Source: Lucifuga dentata | Taxonomy: Eukaryota; Chordata; Actinopteri; Ophidiiformes; Bythitidae | DNA length: 64,000 bases | Assembly: GCA_014773175.1 (NCBI GenBank) | Contig: VXCM01000203.1 | Location: forward strand, 428,929-492,928 | Reading direction: 5' to 3' | Shown: in pieces, positions 24,345-41,096 of the stretch | How the letters are laid out: each line of letters starts with the position of its first letter | How positions within the stretch are numbered: position 1 is the stretch's first letter | Notes under the pieces: model-generated | Seen by the model: only the letters and a program-made list of their open reading frames with translations | Told to the model about the DNA's origin: nothing | The model's database searches: none | Made by a program: the position numbers and the translations under genes

Positions 24345-27300
24345 ACAACAAAAGTAACTGCCCATTCTTTAATCACACAAGTGATTTTCAGCACTGGTAA
24401 CTGATTTAGTGGCGATCTGTAGGAACTTTTGTCATGAAGGTGATAGCGACCGATGCAGATGAACCCAACACGGCGCACTCTCAGATCTACTACACGCTTG
24501 TAGAGGATAGTTCCACGGCTGGGATGTTTTTCATCAAGCCTCACACTGGAGAGGTCATGGTCAGACAGAACACTCTAGACAGAGAGGTGAGGCACTTCCG
24601 ACCCCACATTATGCTGAAACGATTAAAGGAAAATGCAGTCGGATGCGGATGTACTTCTAGATGTTTATTTGCTATGAAAGTTTGATATCACACAGTAAAG
24701 CTCACAATCACACCATTCAAATTCTCCATTCAGGTTATCATTTCTCATAACTTTTTGAGTAATTCTACTAACAAGTAAACAATCAACAGACATGAGTGAA
24801 AAGATAGCTTTCATTTTATTTCTGATATAATTTTTCTAGAAACAAGACACTTATACATTGACCGTTAAAACAGCTGACATGAATGGACAAGCAGGAGGAA
24901 ACACAGGAACGGGAAACGTTATGATTAAACTCCTGGACATAAATGATAACATTCCAACCCTGGAAAAAGAATCGGTACGTGTGACACAATTTCCACAATC
25001 AATGCCTTTATCATTCTTTACCAGATTATTTAAAAATGTTTGACAGTATTTTGTGCCCTAAAGCGAATATGTGTGTGTACTGTATGTGTGTTACATTTTC
25101 AGTATGAAGGGAGTGTTGAAGAGAACACTATCAATGTGGAAGTGATGAGGATCAAAGCCATTGACCTGGATCTGATGTACACTGAAAACTGGCTGGCTGT
25201 CTTCGAAATTGTTTCTGGGAATGAGGCGGGCTATTTCAGCATCACTACCGATTCTAAGACCAACGAAGGAATTATTATGATTCACAAGGTAAAAGAGGTT
25301 TGCTAACACGGTCTAAATTTAATGATATTGCTATTACTGATATACAAAATAGCAGGAGTAAACATTATGGAACCCTATGATGAACTGATAAACTGTTTGT
25401 CACCCTTAAATTTACAGGCCCTGGACTATGAAGAACTAAAGGTGCTCAACCTGGAAGTGTCTGTCTCCAACAAAGCAGAGTACAACTTTGGCAGTGGAGT
25501 AACAACAGGTGGTATAACCCCAAAACCCAAACCCTACCCCATTAAAATCAATGTGATCAACCAAAAAGAAGGCCCTCATTTCCAGCCAAGTATCAAAGTA
25601 GTGACGATCTCTGAGGACCACACCTCCATCTCCATCAACAAGGTCATCGCCAACTATGCAGCCATTGACAGCGATACATTAAAGACCACCACCAATGTCA
25701 GGTGTGGTGAAGGATTTATGGCAGATGTACAGATACACATCTCTCTGTCTGTCATTCACAGAAATATCTTGTTTGTGCTCATGTTTCATTAATTTCAGGT
25801 ATGCTAAACTCCGTGACGAAGACAACTGGCTAATTATTGATGAAAAGACAGCAGATATCAAACTGAATAAGCTGCCTGATAGAGAGTCCAAGTTCTTGGT
25901 CAATGGAACATATTTTGCCAAGATTATATGCATCACCAATGGTATATACTGGAAACATGACAGCTACCATTAATCTGTCTGGTCATACTAATGTGGTGCA
26001 CAGCAGGTTAATTTCTCTGTCTTTGTGCTTTCAGATGTTCCAGGAAAAACTGCCACAGGGACCATAGCCATTCAGGTGGAAGACTTTAATGATCACTGTC
26101 CAAAACTGATCACAACAACTGGAACCATGTGTCTCGAGGATAATGTAGTCTTTGTCACAGCTGTAGATGAAGATGAGTTCCCCAATTCAGCACCATTTGA
26201 GTTCACTGTGATTGAGAAGGAAAGTAAGGGGAAATGGACTGTAGAGCATCTTAACGGTAAGAGCAGTTTGGAGCGAGTAGAGGAGTTTTTAGACAAACTT
26301 AATCTTTAAACTGCGGTTCAATCTTTAACTCCAAATCATTACTGCCATAATCTGTGGCTTTTAGAAACCAAATGGCTTTGCCAATGGTTGCATTAATGTT
26401 GTATTTTCAGCAATAGTGAGATAACTACACTGGACAAGCTTTATTTTTTATAAAATGTACATCGTTTATGTCTTATTGTTTCTTGAAAAGTCTTTTGTAG
26501 TCTTAGCTGGATCTCATCCATAAAATTAAGGTGGTTATTATTATATAGCAAAATGAAGTTCTTCAAGAGCCAACAGGTTTTCTTGTAACTGATGCAGCAA
26601 ATTTTAATGTCTGCATCGCATCTTTCTTCAGAAACCTCAGCAATTCTTCGAGACCATGCAGATTTGTGGCCAGGCACCTACAAAGTGACGCTGGAGATCA
26701 AGGATCAGCAGGGAAAATCATGTGCTGACATCCAGATGATGGACATCATTGTGTGCAGCTGCCATGAAACCACTAAAACCTGTATGAGCCGTATTACAAA
26801 GACTGTAGGCTTTGGTGCTCAGGGTGTCCTGCTGCTGCTTCTGGGATTGCTGTTGCTGTTGTGTGAGTTGAGAACATGTTGTTACTTGTTTGTACTCTCT
26901 CTCTGAAAGATGAAAGATTGCATAATATAATACGTTGTTTTATTGGATTAACTTGAACTAAGGCGTGTCACGGCCTATTTTGGAAAGAAATAAATCAAAT
27001 CTGTAATGTTATTGCATTTCCTGCTTTTTTCCAATGAGCTGAATCAAAGTAGGTCAGTGATGGGTGGTTTGACTTGACTGTTGTACACAACTTTACTTTT
27101 ATAAGATTTTCTTTTGTTAAATATGTGAAATGGGCCTATTTTTCAGTGGTGCCCCTCTTGCTGCTGTTCTGTCTGTGTGGAGGTGCAGCAGCTATGGGAG
27201 ATTTTAAGGCCATCCCATTTGATACTAAACAACAGCTGATCTCCTATCATACTGAGGGACAGGGAGAAGACAAGGTACTTTTGTTAGCGTAGCTTTGAAA

Positions 27301-28947
27301 CATGGAAGTAATTCTCAATTTGTTATCTTTCTTTGTAATAATCCACATTTTGTTTGCCTGAAGTGCTGCAGTTCTGACAGGGTCTCACATTTCCCTCACA
27401 GGACGTTCCTCTCCTACAAGTCCCAGTCGAAGTCGACCATGGGACAATTCCAGCTAAGGATATCAACAACTTCAGGGGGAAGGGGTTTGTTGGAGGACTT
27501 CAAGGAGCAGGAGCTGGTGAAGGAGCAGGTTTTGGTGGTGGCGTAAATACGACCACAATAACAGAAAACATGCATCGGTACAACCAATATGGCCACTCCA
27601 GTGGGCATTTGGAGATGGGCTACATGGGTGGAGGAATGATGACAGGACATGAAAACGCTTTCTCCCGATACAAAGCTGAGGCATATAATGGGATGGCCCT
27701 GTCTGATCATTTTCTGCAGGAGTACTATTCAAGTGTAAGTACCTGGAGCTATAAAGCCAACTTGTAGCTTAAAATAATCATATAGAGATGATTTCAAGGA
27801 GAAGCAAAAGAATTCAAGAATACCTCACAAGATTTACCTGTTACGTACAATTCAGCCAGATTTTACAGTATAATACATATTGTAAGTTAAAGTTGTATTA
27901 TGGTACCAAGCAATGTCAGTATTGAATTTACACTTGAACATAATGTGTTTTTTGCAGAAAGCTAACCATGCTGCACAGCAAGCCCAGCAGAAGGATGCTC
28001 TATCGGTCTATAACTATGAGGGTCAGGAATCCCTGGCAGGTTCAGTGGGCTGCTGCAGCCTTCTTGAGAATGATGACGATCTTGCATTCCTCAATGACCT
28101 TGGGCCAAAGTTCAAAACCTTGGCAGAGATTTGCCAGGGCTCCACCCTGGTGACCGAGTCTGTGGATGCAGCAGTATCAGTCTCTCTGCCCAGACCGGTG
28201 TCTCCTGCCAGGCCATTCACCTCCACGCACACACACGTCCATACTCATACAGAAAAAATTAGGGACAGGGAGCATGTCAGTGTCAACACCCTCAACACAT
28301 CCAATGTAGCTTCTGAATCCTCCACTGTCATCCAGGAGGAACGACTCACTGAGAGAGCCCAGGGATCCGCCACCATTCCCAAGGTACATGTCCAGGACAA
28401 CATTGTGATTCCCAGTCAGACACTGCTCATACAGCAGCCTGCTATGTACTACGCTGCCATGCCCATGTATGTAGTCGAGTCCAAGCCCCAAATGGTCCTT
28501 GTGGCAGGTGGCACACAGCAGGCAGTGGGTCAAGTGGGGTTCAATCAGGGGTTGGTTCAGGTCGGAGGCATTCAAGGTTCCCAAGGTGTAGTGCTTGTAG
28601 AAAGGCAAGTAGCACAACATAAGTCACCACCATCAGCACAAGTGCTGGTGATGGAGAGTGGGTCAACGGCTTCAGGTGCTGCAGAGAGTGGTATACGTTT
28701 AGCACAAGCCTTTGTCCAGTCAGGGCAGGGGTCTGCAGGGTTGGGCTTGGAGGTCAAAGGCCAAGGTGGACAGGTGAAAGCTCAGCATATTTCACTGAGT
28801 TCCAACTCCCAACATTGTGCCACAGCGTCATTTGAAGACTCTGGGCTGACAGCCACACCCAAGGTTCAAGGCAGCAAGAGAGTAGTTGTGCAACATAAAA
28901 AGGTGTCAGTGACAGAGAGAAACATTGAAACTGGTACAAGAGCATAA
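22709..28947 (+). CDS. dsg2: Desmoglein (desmoglein-2-like), complete 14-exon gene
   Basis: Desmosomal cadherin that binds desmocollin across the gap and plakoglobin in the plaque. Exons: 22709-22762, 23292-23411, 23918-24073, 24157-24298, 24423-24586, 24840-24974, 25103-25288, 25418-25701, 25799-25941, 26035-26256, 26632-26862, 27147-27274, 27402-27734, 27958-28947. They sum to 3288 nt, or 1095 aa plus stop; human DSG2 is similar in length. The start ATG begins [18 protein letters not shown], a signal peptide. A short propeptide ends at RQKR (32-35), leaving EW as mature residues 1-2. Calcium motifs include LDREE, DENDCPP, LDRE, DINDNIP and DFNDHCP. The membrane span is near residues 592-626. 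The catenin-binding [11 protein letters not shown] lies at about 815-825, followed by a desmoglein-type C-terminal extension of about 270 residues. The family is certain; the paralogue name follows fish usage and is less so. Confidence 0.93.
24310..24342. repeat. (GT)n microsatellite in desmoglein intron 4
   Basis: An uninterrupted GT run begins only about 10 bases after the GTATTT donor of exon 4 (ends 24298), in a 124 bp intron. Length changes here could alter splicing distance; no effect is visible in the sequence. Confidence 0.95.
27402..28947 (+). CDS. dsg2: Desmoglein intracellular exons 13-14 (linker, catenin site, C-terminal extension)
   Basis: Exon 13 (333 nt) is the intracellular linker and has a Gly-rich patch ([17 protein letters not shown]), then a His/Tyr/Met-rich part. 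Exon 14 (990 nt) encodes [31 protein letters not shown], then a Thr/Ser/Val-rich region with a short [10 protein letters not shown] patch. It continues with [17 protein letters not shown], as in desmoglein terminal domains, and ends with a VTERN motif resembling the VTER repeats of desmoglein repeat-unit domains. Repeats are few and degenerate compared with mammalian DSG2. Confidence 0.85.
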
Positions 28948-30816
28948 ACAACATTTTGGGCTAGCAAAATGTCTCCAAATGTAACATCTATTATGAAATA
29001 TCACAATATCATGTGGATTGATAGTCTCTCCTATATCTTCGTGAAAGTGGAGCCAAGATTGTACCTGGGAAAGCTGGTGAAAGGATAATTTTATGTTGTC
29101 TGCTGTAATGAATGACACAGTATGATTCATGGCTGATTCAAAGTGAGATACATCCTTTCTTTTGTTAACACAACTGCTATATGACACATGATGTTGATTT
29201 TACAAATAGCATAGCCTTAAAAGTCAGTTTTCAGCTGAAGAAACACTAATGAAGTTAGTAAAAAATGCATTAGCACGGTGCCTAATGGACCTTAAAAACT
29301 ATTTCTGGTACAATAGGAGGATGTCTGGAGGGTGGGACAGTCAAAATAAACAAAGCATAACCAAACTAGTCAAACCTGTATTTACCTATCAACCAAATCA
29401 AACAAAACTCGCTGAACTGTTACCAAAGAAAAACAAAAATTGTTCAGTAGAAACAAAAGGCCTTCCCACCCCTACATCTCCAATGGTGGCTGAGAGTTAG
29501 TGTTCATTTACTTACAGTAAGTCAGACTGGTTGGAAACTACTGGGCTTATGCTTGTAGGCTGCCACCAGAAACCAATTACCAGCCAGAACTCACGGTGCC
29601 TTCAAGTCATATCAGAATTGTAATTATGAGATGAGGCCCACAAAGTGAAAACTCAGAACTTTCTGGAAGTCCTGATCTTCCAGAGATGTGAATGTGCCCA
29701 CAAAAGACTTTAAAAATATTTTAAAACTAGTAAATAAATAAAATCTGATGCAAAAGTAATGAACACACGCCATGTAATTTAATGTTTTATTGGCTCACCA
29801 AATGTGAACAACATAAATTACACACCTTAACAGCAGATTCTGGTTTTAATGTAACTGGAGTAATGCTAAAAAAAAAAACAACAAAAAAAAACATCCTTTT
29901 GTTTTTGAAAACTAATTGAACACACGTCATCAATCCGACTTCACCACTAATAAGTCCCAGAAGGACTTGAAGGTATAATCATATGTAATTACATACAACA
30001 GTCAATCATAGCTTGAATTTAGCTTCCTACCTGCAGACACCTCAAGAGGGAAGAAAGAGAAGAACAACACACACAATGCACCAGTACACAAAAATAATAT
30101 TTCATATCTTCACAGGTTCTACCATTATATTTTTTTCATTCTACACAGTATGAAGTGTCCAAAGACTCTTAAAATGGCAACAGAAATGTAAAACAAAGAG
30201 AAAAAGCTTGACACCCATGTAGCATGTAGCTTTAGCATGCTGCAAGCTGTTCTGCTAATCTTTAGATAATCTAGTGTGAAACTGTTGGTTGTTACCGAAT
30301 AATAGCTGATATATGGGCACGAGTTGCTTATAAATGCTATTGTATGTTAAAATGTATAAAACAACCACTCTATAATGAATCAAAGCAAAAACTTAATTGA
30401 CAGGAGGAATTCCACTCATTTTTAAATGAATGAACAATAGTGTTTTAGACTAGCAAATGATGGGAGAGATACCACAGGTTGTTAGTATTGTGTTGCACTC
30501 TTTTATATTGCTACAGTATTTGTGTATTTAAATTGCCAAGCTTTGACTCCAAAAGACGAACAAACTTGTATAACCAAAGCTGTACAAACTGCACATTACA
30601 GTATATTATGGTTTTTACACATGTATATGGTTCCCTAATTACCATTTATACGTTAATACTGTATGTTGGTTTTAGTGTGTTTTCTAACGATAACATAATT
30701 TGGGTATGTGGGATGTTTGCTAAGTTTAATAAAAGATGAGCTTGACAAGCACTGATAATATTTGGCAGCAGCACTGTATGAAATTGCTGGTTTTGCGACT
30801 GGCATTTTTGTTTTCT

Positions 30817-31211
30817 TTAACCCTCTGCAGCCTTCATTAAAGTCAATAAATCTTTTTTTTTAAATTCCTAGAAAAAAATCTAAAATAAATGTTACTTGAT
30901 TCTGAAAGTTTTCTGGAAAACAAAAAGGCTCAAAAATTAGGGAAAATGTACACAAAAATTCTGCCAAAATTAAAAAAAAAAAAAAAAACNAAAAAAAAAA
31001 AAAAAAGTCAACAATATAATAATAGAAATGGTAATAGAAATTCAAAAAAGGTGAAAGATGGTCTTGGAAGTTATTTTACTCTTGATTGTTGTGATATATT
31101 TTTCATTGAGTCACTCACACTTGCCCTGTAAGCAACAAACAACAGTTTTTAGGTGGCAAATGGCAACAAAAATTCAATGAAAAACTCAATTGTAAGACTT
31201 CAGAGGGTTCA
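30817..31211. mobile_element. Small piggyBac-like MITE
   Basis: The left edge is TTAACCCTCTGCAG and the right edge is CTTCAGAGGGTTCAA, giving inverted termini CCCTCTG/CAGAGGG with TTAA intact on the left and mutated (TTCAA) on the right. The interior is A-rich, noncoding, and holds one N. TTAA plus CCC..GGG ends fit piggyBac-derived non-autonomous elements. Confidence 0.55.
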
Positions 31212-33724
31212 ACAGAAAGCTCTATACAGTATATGTATATATCATATATTTCTTCAGAATACAGTATTTGAGTAACAGCCACAATGTTTTTACTTATTTT
31301 TAAGATTTGTCATAATAAAGTTGATGAATAAAATGAGCTAGCTACTACCTTGATTGATTTGATTTTACTGTCATACTATTATTATATTCCATGCAAATAA
31401 TAAACACATTATATATACATTGCTGTTTATATATATATAAAATCAAACACTTAACCCTTTACACAATGTGTTTGACCAAGAGAAATCCATATTGTGTCAT
31501 ATTTGTCTGTTAGGTGAAATGTGCTTCATCTGATGAGATGGAAATGGCAAAAAGAAGCTGCTTTTTAAACTTTCTTCAGAAGTGAGAACTAGCCTGGTGA
31601 GAACAGAACAATAGGTTTCTTTGTAGATGGCTGGAAGAGATTTGGTCATGCCAGTGGTAAACACTGAAAGGAAGAAGAAAATCAGGTTTGCAAGACAGGA
31701 AAAGCCAGAAAAAGCCAAAAGAGTAATTTGAAATGGTACATGTGGCTTGGTAAAAGTATTTTCATCTTTCTACCAGAGCTCAGTTAACATTTTTTTTTTT
31801 TTTGCATACAAAGGAAGTTAAGCCCAGAACATGTTCTACTGCTGTCTCATATGGCAGAAGACACCTGACATCTGAGATGCCAGGATCACGTGAGGTTTTC
31901 TCTGGTCAAAAAGGCTCAACGTGTTTATCTACTGCAGTTTTATTTTATTAATTTCCACTAGATGTCAGCATTCATGAGTCAGATGCAGTTTCACAATAAG
32001 GAAAACAGGACAAACAGATGCAATAGTATACTGGACAGTAACTCTGGGTCACAGAGCCTGCCGGGTTTTCATTCCGCAGACTGTCTGACAAGAAGTTTCT
32101 ATTTTTCAGTGTGTGACAACATGACTTGTCAGCAACTGTCAGCACACACCCTGTGGGTGAAGGGTTAGATTGTAGGGGAGTGAAAGCAGGTAAAAAATGT
32201 TCTAGTATTTAATCTGTGACATATGAGACAAGTGAATAATATTTCATTAGTTTAGGTGGAAAAAAAAAGTTAGCTTGACTTGACTTTTCTGACTAGTTTA
32301 TGCATATTTGCAGGTAAACAAAGAACTCCTGAGTCTCAGTTTACAGCTAGAATGTGTCTCAGATTGCACTGAGATGGAAACTGGTTCTCTAAACTCACAG
32401 ATTAAAGATCATTAGTGTGTCATTCCACAAGAAAAGAACATTTCAAAAGATCCTCCTCTTTCCTATCACAGTGGATTCAACAACACAAAGTATAAGCATA
32501 AGCATGAAAAGATACTTAGACTGTGAACATAGAATGATTTGGGCTATTTTCAACAAAACAAATTATTTGTAATTAAAATTGAATTAAAATTAAACAAAAA
32601 AAATAATTTAATAAAGCCAATTTTATTTGCAAATAATTTGGCACAATCATAGAATTTCTTTAGATTTCAATTGTTTTGATTCACTGCAGAAATTTCTACT
32701 CATCTGGTTTACCACCAGGGCATTCCAAGTACCACTGGTGATACTCATACCACAGTTTGAGAACCACCATATTTCATTTCCTGTTTGTTTATTTGTTCTT
32801 GCTTCTTAAATTGAGTTCCTAAAAATATTGTGAGCTCTGAGAATGTTTTTAAAGTAGCTGTAATCCAAAAATAAAGGAAAATTCCCTGTAATCACATTCC
32901 AAAAATGTATCAAAATGAGATTTACATATGAATACCACACTGTTTTTTGAAACATTTTTATCATATTCAGTTAGCTATTTTCACTATTTAATGTGTGTAA
33001 TTTAAATGACCTTTTGATTTCAAACATGCTATATTCGCTTGAAGCTTTTATTCCGAAATTCATTTGTTGGTATAAATACTCCACAAAACTGAGAAGTGCC
33101 TGCTGTTAATACTTTTATTCAGCTGGAATTTGTCAGCAGTGACAGCTTTTATGCCTCTGTCAGCAATTTGTAGAGCCATTTTATCAGGGAAACTGCTTTA
33201 ACTGTCGTGTCTGTAAACTCTCAGGTCTGAGTGTGAAGGTCTTATTTATGTGATCTGACTCATAATTCATAACATATTAAGACCAAACTTTTATCTCCCA
33301 GTTCTACATAATGGAGATTACTTTTCCTTTTTTTTCTTCTGCTTCTCCTGTTCTTCTTTTTACTCCACTTTCAGCTGTCTCAGGTTAATCTTTGCTTTAG
33401 CTCTTCATTCCTTCTAAATGTGGGAGGTTCAGCCATCTAAAAATAAGGACATGATTTACTTCTAATGAGATTTTTTTAAAGCCTTCTGTGGTCTCCATGT
33501 TTTCCGCTGGGTAGATTGTCGCTTCACTGCTTCTCTGTGGGTTTAAGTTTTCAGGCATTTGCACTTCTTCTATCACTCATGTCAAGACAGATGTTTTTCA
33601 TCAGCTCTGAAAGGGAAAATTCCTGTTTTTGACATCTGTGATGACTTGGGTGGGGCCTTAAATGCAACATTTTTCTAGCCTGTAAGGAGTATCTCAACAG
33701 CACGTTTCTGCATTGTTTGTTGGA

Positions 33725-33744
33725 ATGTGTGTGTGTGTGTGTGT

Positions 33745-33775
<31 letters not shown>

Positions 33776-33799
33776 CTTNATGTGTGTGTGTGTGTGTGT

Positions 33800-33830
<31 letters not shown>

Positions 33831-33833
33831 CTT
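33725..33833. repeat. (GT)n microsatellite, duplicated around a single N
   Basis: Two identical 54 bp blocks (33725-33778 and 33780-33833), each a GT run broken once by TATG and ending GCTT, are separated by one N. The true locus probably has a single block. Confidence 0.9.
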
Positions 33834-34361
33834 AAGTATCATGTCGGAAACCCCAGAGTTCATATAAGCAATTTAATATGTCATTATATCCACCAAGAAA
33901 ATATTTAGACTGTTAATAAATGATCATTTTTAATTTTTTAATTTTTTAATTTAATTTTATTTTTATTTTTTTACTTCTTTCTGAATGTAAACTACAGATT
34001 TTAAGAAACATGATTTATTTATTGGCTCCTCTCTAATCCACTGCGATTCTGTTGCCTGTCTGTGGAGCAGCTGAATAACTTGAGATTTCACAATAAATTT
34101 AATCAATTCCAGATTTGTGTGCAAGACAGACTAAACAACATTCTGCTGAGTTAGCCATTTCTTGATTTATATTGTTGAGATACATTTGAATAACTTTGTA
34201 AATTGATAGTTGTTCAATGAAGTCATGTGTTTTCTACTCATTTTGGATTACAAAACCCATCATACAATATTAGTAGAGAGTTTAATCAGTCAGTTATGTT
34301 TGGCCATAACAAATCTGTGCATTAACAAAAGGTTAAAATTTAATTATTTAGACCCTTAAGA

Positions 34362-34697
34362 CATTGGTTCTCAATGGGGTGAGTATACCACAGGTGGTAC
34401 TTGGCACCCCATATCCTACCACTAGGGGCGCTTCAAGTATTATTGACTTTTAATTAAGAAGGTCTGATTTTCTTTTTCTTTTTTTTTTTTTTTTTTTNTT
34501 TTTTTTTTTTTTTGTTAACTTCAACTTGTCCCATGTGCATACTGTATACTGTACTATGTGGGTGTCAATAGCTTTTCATGCTCATACTATAAAATACTGT
34601 ATTCAATTTCAATACAGCATGAATGCACACACAAGGTTTTCTCTGTTTCTTTGAGTTGGGCGCATAGCAGTTACTGCAAAAAGTTTGAGAGACACTG
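34362..34697. mobile_element. Short hAT-like MITE
   Basis: The left end CATTGGTTCTCAA and right end TTTGAGAGACACTG are imperfect inverted repeats of the same type as the element at 14482-15939. The interior includes a long poly-T tract with an N at 34498. No coding potential. Confidence 0.5.
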
Positions 34698-35149
34698 CTT
34701 TAATTATGCAAAAGGTACATTTTTACAATAGTCAAGTTGAATAATTTAGATGAATTATACTTCATTCATACACCAGTTTTCCCCTTATGCACCATTACAT
34801 CTACATGTAAGTAATGAAAAAATGGCACAAACTATTGACAGGACTGAAACTTTTATTTGAGACTTGAGACACTGAATGCATGTTAAATTAAATGTTACAA
34901 AACTGTATTTAGGACTAGTCTTTTCCTTTGACATTGGCAAAGCATGACTTTGAAAACCAGTTATACTCATACATGTGTATGAGCCATATCCATACACAAT
35001 GTAATTTAGCCTTGACTGCTATGTTTCATCATGATCTGTGCACTGCAATGTGTATTTGAACATTTGCATCTCCAGTATACTTTTATGATTTCTCTGCACT
35101 TTTAATAAATATTATTTAAGTGACTGAGTGGCATGTCAGTGCTTAACAA

Positions 35150-38700
<3,551 letters not shown>

Positions 38701-38960
38701 TGCGGATGTGGGCAGAGATCCTCCTGTCTCGACTACACCAGCGTCCAGTCTTCAGTCCCTCACCGCTGTGTTTCTCAGAATCAGCACTTGCCTCATTTCT
38801 AGGGTGCATGTTGCGCCGGGGACAGAGATAAACGTGCTGCTGGTTAGGTGACGTTACGCCAGCGCAGCATCCCAGCATCCCGGTCAGCCAATGGGAGAGC
38901 ACCGGTTTGATGCAGTGGACCAGAGGATGCCGCACTGTAGCTGACATCACCCTGTCCCAA
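38701..38960 (-). promoter_or_regulatory. Tubulin promoter and 5' UTR region
   Basis: Upstream of the MREI start codon lies a GC-richer block with a CRE-like TGACGTTA (38849-38856) and an inverted CCAAT box (CCAAT on the plus strand at 38888-38892, about 190 bp upstream of the ATG). There is no clear TATA box. CCAAT plus CRE fits a broadly expressed TATA-less promoter. Promoter identity is inferred from position. Confidence 0.45.
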
Positions 38961-39905
38961 GCGAAATGTTGCATTTTCACTAGCTTGGTGTTATTATAAA
39001 GTCTTTTACTGCCAAGAAATGCTAAACCTGTGTCTGAGATTGCATTGATAACATTGCAGACAGCAGATCTCTGCATAATGTTTCCGAAATCAGTTAATGT
39101 TTTAAATATGCATTTTATACAACTATAAAAACTGGTTTTTATGTTCTGTCTTAATTGGATGCAAAATAATAGAGAGAGGGTGACACACAGAAAGAGAGGA
39201 CTGTTTTTCCCTTTTCTGGCTGTTAGTCCTATTGGCTGTATCCCCAGTACAAAAATTTGCCTGGCATCTAAGGAAATGTCATGATAAAATAAATGACACA
39301 GCTATAGTTGATCAATAAATAGTGGTTTATTTTAACAACATGTACGCTTATATACAAGTGCATCATGTTAAAACAAAAACAAAATGGATAACCAAATAAT
39401 CTGAATTTATAATGTACAGTTCATAGTTGTTGTATTTTTTTTTTTAACATTCATTCAAGAGATTCTGAGTCGCCAGGCAAAACCTGAAATGTGGGGACTT
39501 GATGTCTCTGAAACAGTCAAAACAATTCATTATAAGCCATGATCCTTCATTTACTTGCAGCCTGGTGTTTCCATGCTTATTATTTACAAAGTCATATGTG
39601 TCTGACAGTCTGTTGTACCTAGCAGTGTCCACTAGTTTGCACTATTGCTGGTGTTAATATTGCTTTGGGCTGCTTTCACTCATTTTATTATACCAAGTTA
39701 ACAAGGTGAGATAGATTAATTCCCAACAGCACCATACACACTTCCGGATCAGAGTTGTGATATCAAGTGTCACCAGATTGTGCTGTGTGTCTTTGTCCTT
39801 GTTCTTGTCTTTACATCAGTGTTGTAGATGAGGACTCAGAGTCAATGACCTCTCTACTGCAGATGCCAAGAATTTCAAATTAAATCCAGTGTCAACAGCC
39901 TGTTC

Positions 39906-39908
<3 letters not shown>

Positions 39909-39954
<46 letters not shown>
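39909..39954. repeat. Poly(A) run ending at an N
   Basis: 46 consecutive A residues are followed by N at 39955 and then a T-rich run, a low-complexity junction that the assembly probably could not resolve. Confidence 0.9.
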
Positions 39955-40553
39955 NTTTGTTTTTTTTTTTTGTTTACTTTCAAGGCAGCCAAGTTCAACC
40001 AAACCTTACATCACATGATTGCAGGGTATTGTGCTTTGGCATTACATACATGAAAAATGTATGTCTGACTTGCTGATCAATTTAACATAATCTGATATTA
40101 AAGATATGTAGCCTTTTGTCAGTGCACATTTTACTTGGACATAAACAAAAGAGAAGTCTGTACTTGTGAAGTGCCTTATGAGTACACTATGAGAATAACA
40201 AGGTCTTCTGTCATGTCTGATATCTGATGTTGTCTTTAACCACCGCATGACACTGTAGACTCTAAGATCACCAGTACTCCCTGTATAAAATGACTTGTAA
40301 TACAATATACTGAGAGAAAGAGTTTTATCACATTTTAAAGGACAAGACATCATTCGCTTAACTCTGAAATTGTACAGTACAGTATTATTATTGTTACTAT
40401 TATGAGGATTGTTGTAAACAGTGGTCTATCTGTAATCATACTGTAGCTCTTTCTCAGCTTTGCATCAAACTACCATTGTTGTCTTACACACAGATCTAAG
40501 TCAAGTACAATTCTGTCCACAGATGGACACAGGCTTTGGAAGTAAAAGTGCCT

Positions 40554-41096
40554 TTAAAGGACCATACCGGTGAATTTATATGCTTAAGCCCTAAAAAACA
40601 ACCTGCATACATGTTACATTACTGACAACCCATTTCAAAAACATAAAACCATAGTTTTAGTTTTCCTGTTATTTTTCCAAATCCCCTAATCTTTCAAAAT
40701 GAAATGTTAAGGTGACAGACCCACCTTAAAATTCAATGTTTCACCTTCTGACAGTTACTCCTGATTGTAGAAGGCACGGATGTTTTAATTTCTCAGTAAA
40801 AGTCGTCTTCTCCTGGGACTATATTTCCTGGTGGAGATGTACATTGTCTTTCGTGCAGCTCTNAAAAGTCGTCTTCTCCTGGGACTATATTTCCTGGTGG
40901 AGATGTACATTGTCTTTCGTGCAGCTCTGGAATGAACTGAAACCAATGACAATCTGAAAGGTACTGTAGGTGGAAAAAAATTCTAAAATTACTGCTCCAG
41001 TAGTATATTTTGGGAAATGGTTGTCAGTAACGTAACACCTATGCAGGTTGTATACATTGGGCTCAAACATGCACTATCATCAGTATTGTCCTTTAA
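40554..41096 (+). mobile_element. TTAA-ended MITE, copy D
   Basis: TTAAAGGACCATACCGGTGA at the left and an approximate complement ending in gtcctTTAA at the right. It contains the family core ggactatatttcctggtgg twice because of a 65 bp artefactual duplication around the N at 40863. Its true length is therefore probably about 477 bp. Confidence 0.7.

Larger units (their letters stand above)
28948..35149. other. Spacer between desmoglein and tubulin, convergent 3' ends
   Basis: No coding region was recognised. Candidate desmoglein poly(A) signals (AATAAA) lie at 29345-29350 and 29733-29742. A candidate tubulin signal on the minus strand (TTTATT on plus) is at 34852-34857, about 290 bp past the tubulin stop. 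Repeats include a piggyBac-like MITE at 30817-31211, a GT microsatellite at 33725-33833 and a small hAT-like element at 34362-34697. A fragment resembling one hAT-like end (cacagtttgagaaccacc) lies near 32752. Confidence 0.6.

Noticed and set aside
28177..28620. 147-codon minus-strand frame opposite the desmoglein last exon
   Set aside because: Shadow of the 990 nt desmoglein exon; no domain and no transcription signal of its own.
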